In this document: in pieces, positions 59,621 to 64,000 of the stretch
Layout: each line of letters opens with the position of its first letter
How positions within the stretch are numbered: the first letter of the stretch is position 1
Source: Polytrichum commune
Taxonomy: Eukaryota; Streptophyta; Polytrichopsida; Polytrichales; Polytrichaceae
Length of the DNA: 64,000 nucleotides
Direction of reading: 5' to 3'
Assembly: GCA_950295325.1 (NCBI GenBank)
Contig: OX485805.1
Coordinates: 53,032,758 to 53,096,757 of the forward strand
Translations under genes and position numbers: made by a program
The notes under the pieces: generated by a model
What the model was told of the DNA's origin: nothing
Database searches by the model: none
Seen by the model: the letters and a program-made list of their open reading frames with translations, nothing else

Positions 59621-62118
59621 ATGCGTAGACAGCCGCAGCGGGCTGCCGATCAGCGGTCGCTGCTGACTAGGGCGGTCGAATCCGTGTTCAAGCTCGTGAA
59701 AGTGGCGGAGTTCGAAATTCTCTTCATCACCTTCTTTGTCATCGTTGTGCTTCTCTTCAAGGACCTGGTATGCTGCATAGCCCTCCTCTACCTCATCACA
59801 AAAGTTAAGCTGTTTCTTGGACTTTGTGTAGCTGGAGGTCAATTGCTCTCCGTCATCGGCGCTGTCTTCTCTTTTCCGTTCTTAGCGCACGTTAAATGGC
59901 AGTTGTGATCATCATTAGCGTGCTGCCTTTGTTTTCCTTAGCCGGAGGCTCTTGAAACGTTGCTAGGAATGCCCCTTGTATCCTCCATAGCCCTCCTTCC
60001 CTCAGCGCAGAGAGTTAGTCGTTTCTTGAACTTTATGTAGCTAGAGCTCAATTGCCCCCAGTTATCAATGCTCTGCGTCTTCTCTTTTTCGTTCCTAGCG
60101 CATGTTAAATTGTATTTGTGATCACTATTAGCGTGCTTCCTTGTTTCCTTTAGTCGGAGGCTCTTGAAACGTTCTCAGGAGTGTCCCTTCTTGTAGAATC
60201 CTTTTTTTGAACTTTATGTAGCGGGAGCTCGTTTCCCCTTGGGTATCAGCACTCTGCATCTTCTCTTTTTCGTTTTTAGCGCATTCTAGATTGCATTTAT
60301 TATCATTGTTGACGTGTTGCCTTTGTTTCTTCAGTCCGAGGCTCTTGAAATGTTCTCAGGAGTGTTCCATGTAGCAGCATCCTTTCTCTTTTTCCCTCAC
60401 GCTTGTTGCATCAAGAATTACATGTGCAGCATAGATGAGCTTCATGTCTTTAAGCTCAATTTAGTGCTGGTCATCCTTCGTGAGCAAATACTTCATTGCT
60501 ATTTCTTGCTTACTAAAGATTCCGTTTCTCGAGCTCTTGTTCTTGCTTGGGTTTGGAGTGTTTCCATAGCCCTCCTTCTCTCGTCGCAGAGTCTTAGTCG
60601 TTTCTTCCTTTAACTTTATGTAGCTGGAGCTTAATTGCCCTCCGTTATCGGCTCTCTGCATCATTTCTTTCTCGTTCTTAGCGCATGATAAATTGCAGTT
60701 ATGAGGAGCATTAGCGTGCTGCCTTTGCTTTCTTTTGCCGGAGGCCCTTGACACGTAGTTCTTAGGAGCGTCTCTACTTGTAGCGTCTCTACTTGTAGCA
60801 TCCTCTCTCTTTCTTTTCCCCTCACTCTTGATGCATCAAGAATTACACGTGCAGTATAGATAGCTTCATGTCTCAAAGATCATTTCAGTACTGCTCATCG
60901 GCGACTCACTTCATTGCCATTGCTTGCTTACGAAGAAATGCATTATTCTTGAGCTCGTGTTCTTGCTAAGTTTTGGAGTGTTTCTTGGTACTTCCAGCTC
61001 TGGTTTTCGTCCTCTTGCATCATGGACATCATTTTAATCTTTCACTGGTTACCTTTTTATTCTAAGTCTACAAGCACCATTGTTTCGTACAAATCAAGGA
61101 GCTTTCATAAGGAGTTACTATCACTATTTTTCAGCTCGTCATTCTGGTGTTGTTCGGGAATTGGTATAGTAGAGGATGTATCAGAGGCTTGCTCTGGAAT
61201 TTTGAGGTTAGGCAGTGACTACACAAATTTTTGACATTTAGGGGCTAATAACGTCTCTTCTAGAATGCTGTTGGTTTTGTACTTTGTTTTGGAGCTTCTT
61301 TTCTACCCTATAGTTCAGATCATGGCCAGGAGCAGTACGTTGTTCCAGTACCCTAGTAGAGATGAATCAGGCCTCTGGCACTGCATGTCGTTGGTTTTAA
61401 GATTTGAGACTGCTCTTGACCGATTCATGTGTCATGCTTCACCTCCTGATCTTTATGTGACGATGATTCAGGTGACATACTTCGTTTTCGAATTGTCAAC
61501 ACTTACTAAAACAATTTTCATTCTTCTATCTTACTGTAGCTCCAGACGTCATGAAGGGGATATAGGATGACTATGTTATGGTTACTGAAATTCTCGTCAA
61601 TTTGTATCTGGGCTGCGATCTGCGATCGATACAATTTTACGGACCTTATATATCAACCCCCCCCCCCCCCCCCCCTGCCTGCCATCTCATGTAGCACACA
61701 GAGGGTGGAGCAACACATAAATCGAATCTTAGTGACTTATTATGTACTGAAGACGTCTTAAAAGTAGGTGGGAGTATTGGGTTTGTTTCACTTCACACCC
61801 TTGGGGAACTGTTAACATTAGGGATACTGTCTCTGTAACCTCACTGTTTCTCTGATTTTGCAAGTCACTACCTCAGAAGTGCATTCAAGGAGAAAATAGT
61901 TTGTTAGTTGTCTACTAATCGATCACAAGTAAGGTGCTGGCGTTTGGCTCTGACTCTATTGAGTTTTTCATGCTGGGCGCTGATAGTATTGTGATATTAG
62001 ATGTGTCTAGGCAAGTCCATATGCTGAATTGGTGATTCCCTTTGAGCAGACTGCAAGGCCCGAATACAACCAAATTTTATCGAAAAAGAGACTGGAGGAG
62101 CAAACCCGGCTGTACTGA
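59621..62118 (+). CDS. Small single-pass membrane protein (71 aa), first cistron before CFAP20
   Basis: Exon 1 59621-59767 and exon 2 62050-62118 (donor GTATGC, acceptor GAGCAG, phase 0) encode 71 residues. A basic start (MRRQPQR) leads to an amphipathic stretch, then AEFEILFITFFVIVVLLFKDL with a membrane segment at about 33-46, then after the splice TARPEYNQILSKKRLEEQTR. The FEILF...FKDL..RPEYN pattern recalls a small plant membrane-protein family of unknown function (my recollection, not checked). An in-frame ATG at 59450 would add 57 mostly acidic residues; I chose 59621 because the family is short and the extension is low complexity. The stop lies 8 bp before the CFAP20 ATG in the same exon. 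No other ATG occurs in any frame of this spliced ORF. Confidence 0.7.
59777..61000. repeat. Nested tandem repeats filling the first intron
   Basis: A ~200-bp unit recurs, marked by AACTTTATGTAGCTGGAGCT at 59818 (variant), 60028, 60209 and 60611. Each copy also has TTCTCTTTTTCGTT..TTAGCGCA, GTGCTGCCTTTG and CGGAGGCTCTTGAAACG. The last two are part of a ~400-bp higher-order unit (about 60209-60610 and 60611-61000) sharing TGCATCAAGAATTACA and CTTGCTTAC. The repeats lie wholly within the intron of the membrane-protein ORF, upstream of CFAP20. Confidence 0.75.
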
Positions 62119-62179
62119 CAAGCAACATGTTTAGGAACACATTTCAGTCGGGTTTTCTTTCTATTCTTTACAGCATTGG
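62050..62179 (+). other. Shared exon joining two ORFs (bicistronic junction)
   Basis: One 130-bp exon holds the last 22 codons and TGA (62116-62118) of the membrane-protein ORF, an 8-bp spacer (CAAGCAAC) and the first 53 nt of CFAP20. No acceptor AG with a plausible pyrimidine tract separates the two, so any transcript containing the whole exon carries both ORFs. The start context is C at -3 for the first ORF and A at -3 for CFAP20. Confidence 0.75.
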
Positions 62180-63732
62180 GTAAGTTCCTCTATCTACTCA
62201 ACTGCCACAATATGAGAATCAGCAGATAAAGAGATCCTACACTATTTGGCTAAAAAGCCTGTGTAGTGCAGCTATGCACTGGTTGTGGCTCGTGATCTAT
62301 CTGTCTTTATAGTCAAATTATCACCTAGGAGGTGCTTTTGGCAGCTTGTCTGTGTCATATGTGTCGAGGAGCTGTTTAAGTTCTGTATGGTCAGAGTCCC
62401 AAGTTTACTGTTATACGATTAACTAGAAATCTAAGTCTGGCATGGCATTGTGAATAATTAATTCTGCTAGGAGTACCTCATTCAATTTAAAGCAGAAATG
62501 GTGGTAACTTATCTTGCTCATGCATCCAGGTGTGTTTCTTTATACAGCTCAAAGGATGAGCACATCCTGGCCTTACATTCTTCCGTGATATCTCCTTGTA
62601 TGTACCTAGTTTTATCATTCTGAAGTGCCTGGACTTCCAAGTTGTGTTGATGTTACGAATTTCTGTTTTATGGTTCCTTCTTTTGGCAGGAGTAAACCTT
62701 TGCAGATTTGGGACAAAGAAGGTCAGTATTTTCTTTGAAATTGATTCAAGAGGTTGCAGTACTGTCATTGCAATTTGTGACGATCTGTCTCTTTCCTCTT
62801 CCATATCGCTGCTTCTCTTGGGCACAAATTTCGAAGTTTCCCAGTTTCTGCATTCTGGAAGGTTTCTTTTTTAGACTTGCAGTTTAGGTTCTAGTATTGG
62901 TTGTCACATGTCACATGGAAAAAGGTCACTGATCTAGGTGATCATGTGTGCAGTTCAAAATGGACACATCAAGAGGTGTACTGATGAGGACATTCAGTCC
63001 ACTGTTCTGGAAGTTATGGGCACAAATGTCAGTACCAACTACATAACCTGCCCAGCGGATCCCCGTCTCACACTTGGGATCAAGCTACCTTTTCTTGTGA
63101 TGATTGTTAAGAACATGAAGAAATACTTCACATTTGAAGTGCAGGTGCTTGATGACAAGAATGTGCGTCGCCGGTTTCGGGCATCCAACTACCAGGTGAA
63201 CACAATCCCTTGTCAAGCAATGATGTTTTCTGGGATCCTTGGTAATGATGTGGTTGCCAGCTTAAGAAAGAAAAGCGCTCACATTCTTGGACCTTTCTCT
63301 TGTGAACAAGTTATTGTTGGCAATGCGAGTTCTTGGATTGGAAGTCGATCTTATTTGTAATTCTTTGTGTGTAAATTGGGGCAGTCATCCACGCGAGTGA
63401 AGCCCTTCATTTGCACGATGCCCATGAGGATGGATGAGGGCTGGAACCAAATTCAGTTCAACCTGTCAGATTTCACGAGACGTGCCTACGGGACCAATTA
63501 CGTAGAGACGCTGCGAGTGCAAGTGCATGCCAATTGCCGGATCCGCCGCATCTACTTCTCCGATCGGCTGTATTCCGAAGAGGAGCTACCCCCTGAGTTC
63601 AAACTTTTTCTACCTATCCAAGTGAGTATACAACAAGCCCCTTCCTGTTTATAACAAGCATACTCCCAACATTAATATATGTCATGATTGATTTGTCTTA
63701 CTGAGCAGGAAATGGTAGTGGAGCTAACTTAG
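62127..63732 (+). CDS. CFAP20: CFAP20/BUG22 (cilia- and flagella-associated protein 20)
   Basis: Exons 62127-62179, 62690-62721, 62954-63195, 63385-63621 and 63709-63732 have GT/AG borders and consistent phases and give 195 residues, against 193 in human. The protein starts [18 protein letters not shown] and carries the hallmark blocks [17 protein letters not shown]-like [58 protein letters not shown]-like [19 protein letters not shown] and [17 protein letters not shown]20 is an inner-junction protein of axonemal doublet microtubules, needed for normal ciliary beating; in plants it is also kept where cilia occur only in sperm or are absent. The gene looks intact. Its start codon shares an exon with the end of the upstream membrane-protein ORF, 8 bp apart. 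Confidence 0.95.
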
Positions 63733-64000
63733 TATTGTTGTTGGTGCAGAAAACCTGAGAGGCTTCAATGGGAGGGAACTCTAACCACCACTGCTGCTTC
63801 GATTTTGGCCTGTACTTGACGCCGCCGTCAACTACTTTTCTTTCCCATGCCGGCAAATAGCCAATGTAGATTGACGTTTGACCAGAGTGACCACATCTGG
63901 AAGAGTTTATAGAGACAAGCGCCCCTTTTTTTGACACTTAAGGCTACTCTTCATTGTTGTTCAAACACACACCAAGTTTTTGTAAATTTCTGACAGTTGG

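Overview
The window looks like nuclear DNA of a land plant. Genes have spliceosomal introns of 0.2 to 2.3 kb, intergenic space is AT-rich and packed with decayed transposons (Helitron, hAT, LINE, SINE, small inverted-repeat elements), and the recognisable genes are a plant CYP94-type P450, CFAP20/BUG22 and fragments of CDC5, SmD2 and an ABCC transporter. A large repeat-rich genome with a CFAP20 very close to the algal/animal form would suit a free-sporing plant (fern, lycophyte or bryophyte), but the lineage is inference only.

Layout. 1-3.7 kb: body of a decayed autonomous Helitron (Rep plus PIF1-like helicase). 4.3-7.6 kb: three gene fragments (CDC5, SmD2, an ABCC-like transporter), all on the Helitron's strand and keeping exon/intron structure. 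9.6-10 kb: a palindromic element. 11.6-15.5 kb: a GC-rich, CCGG-saturated element with a 690-codon ORF and, in its 3' part, two tandem copies of a segment that can fold and shows compensatory base changes. 15.5-16.5 kb: a frameshifted unrecognised ORF. 16.6-17.1 kb: a tRNA-like SINE nested in a small inverted-repeat element with a perfect 14-bp target duplication. 19.8 kb: a possible 44-residue membrane peptide. 20-22.4 kb: tandem duplications leading up to the P450.

22.4-29 kb: an apparently intact five-exon CYP94-like P450, with a LINE fragment in its last intron. 29-46 kb: gene-free repeat terrain with several foldback or inverted-repeat elements, a microRNA-like hairpin and an inverted-repeat element stuffed with an 11-unit palindromic minisatellite. 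46.2-51.1 kb: a three-exon hAT transposase with one apparent frameshift. 51-58.5 kb: gene-free AT-rich DNA. 58.6-59.3 kb: a GC-rich stretch with many GGACG/CGTCC motifs. 59.6-63.7 kb: two apparently intact genes that share an exon.

The most interesting locus is that last one. A 71-residue single-pass membrane protein ORF ends only 8 bp before the CFAP20 start codon, inside one exon. After its own start codon, the spliced first ORF contains no ATG in any frame, and its start context is weak while the CFAP20 start has A at -3. This is the expected layout of a bicistronic mRNA read by leaky scanning.
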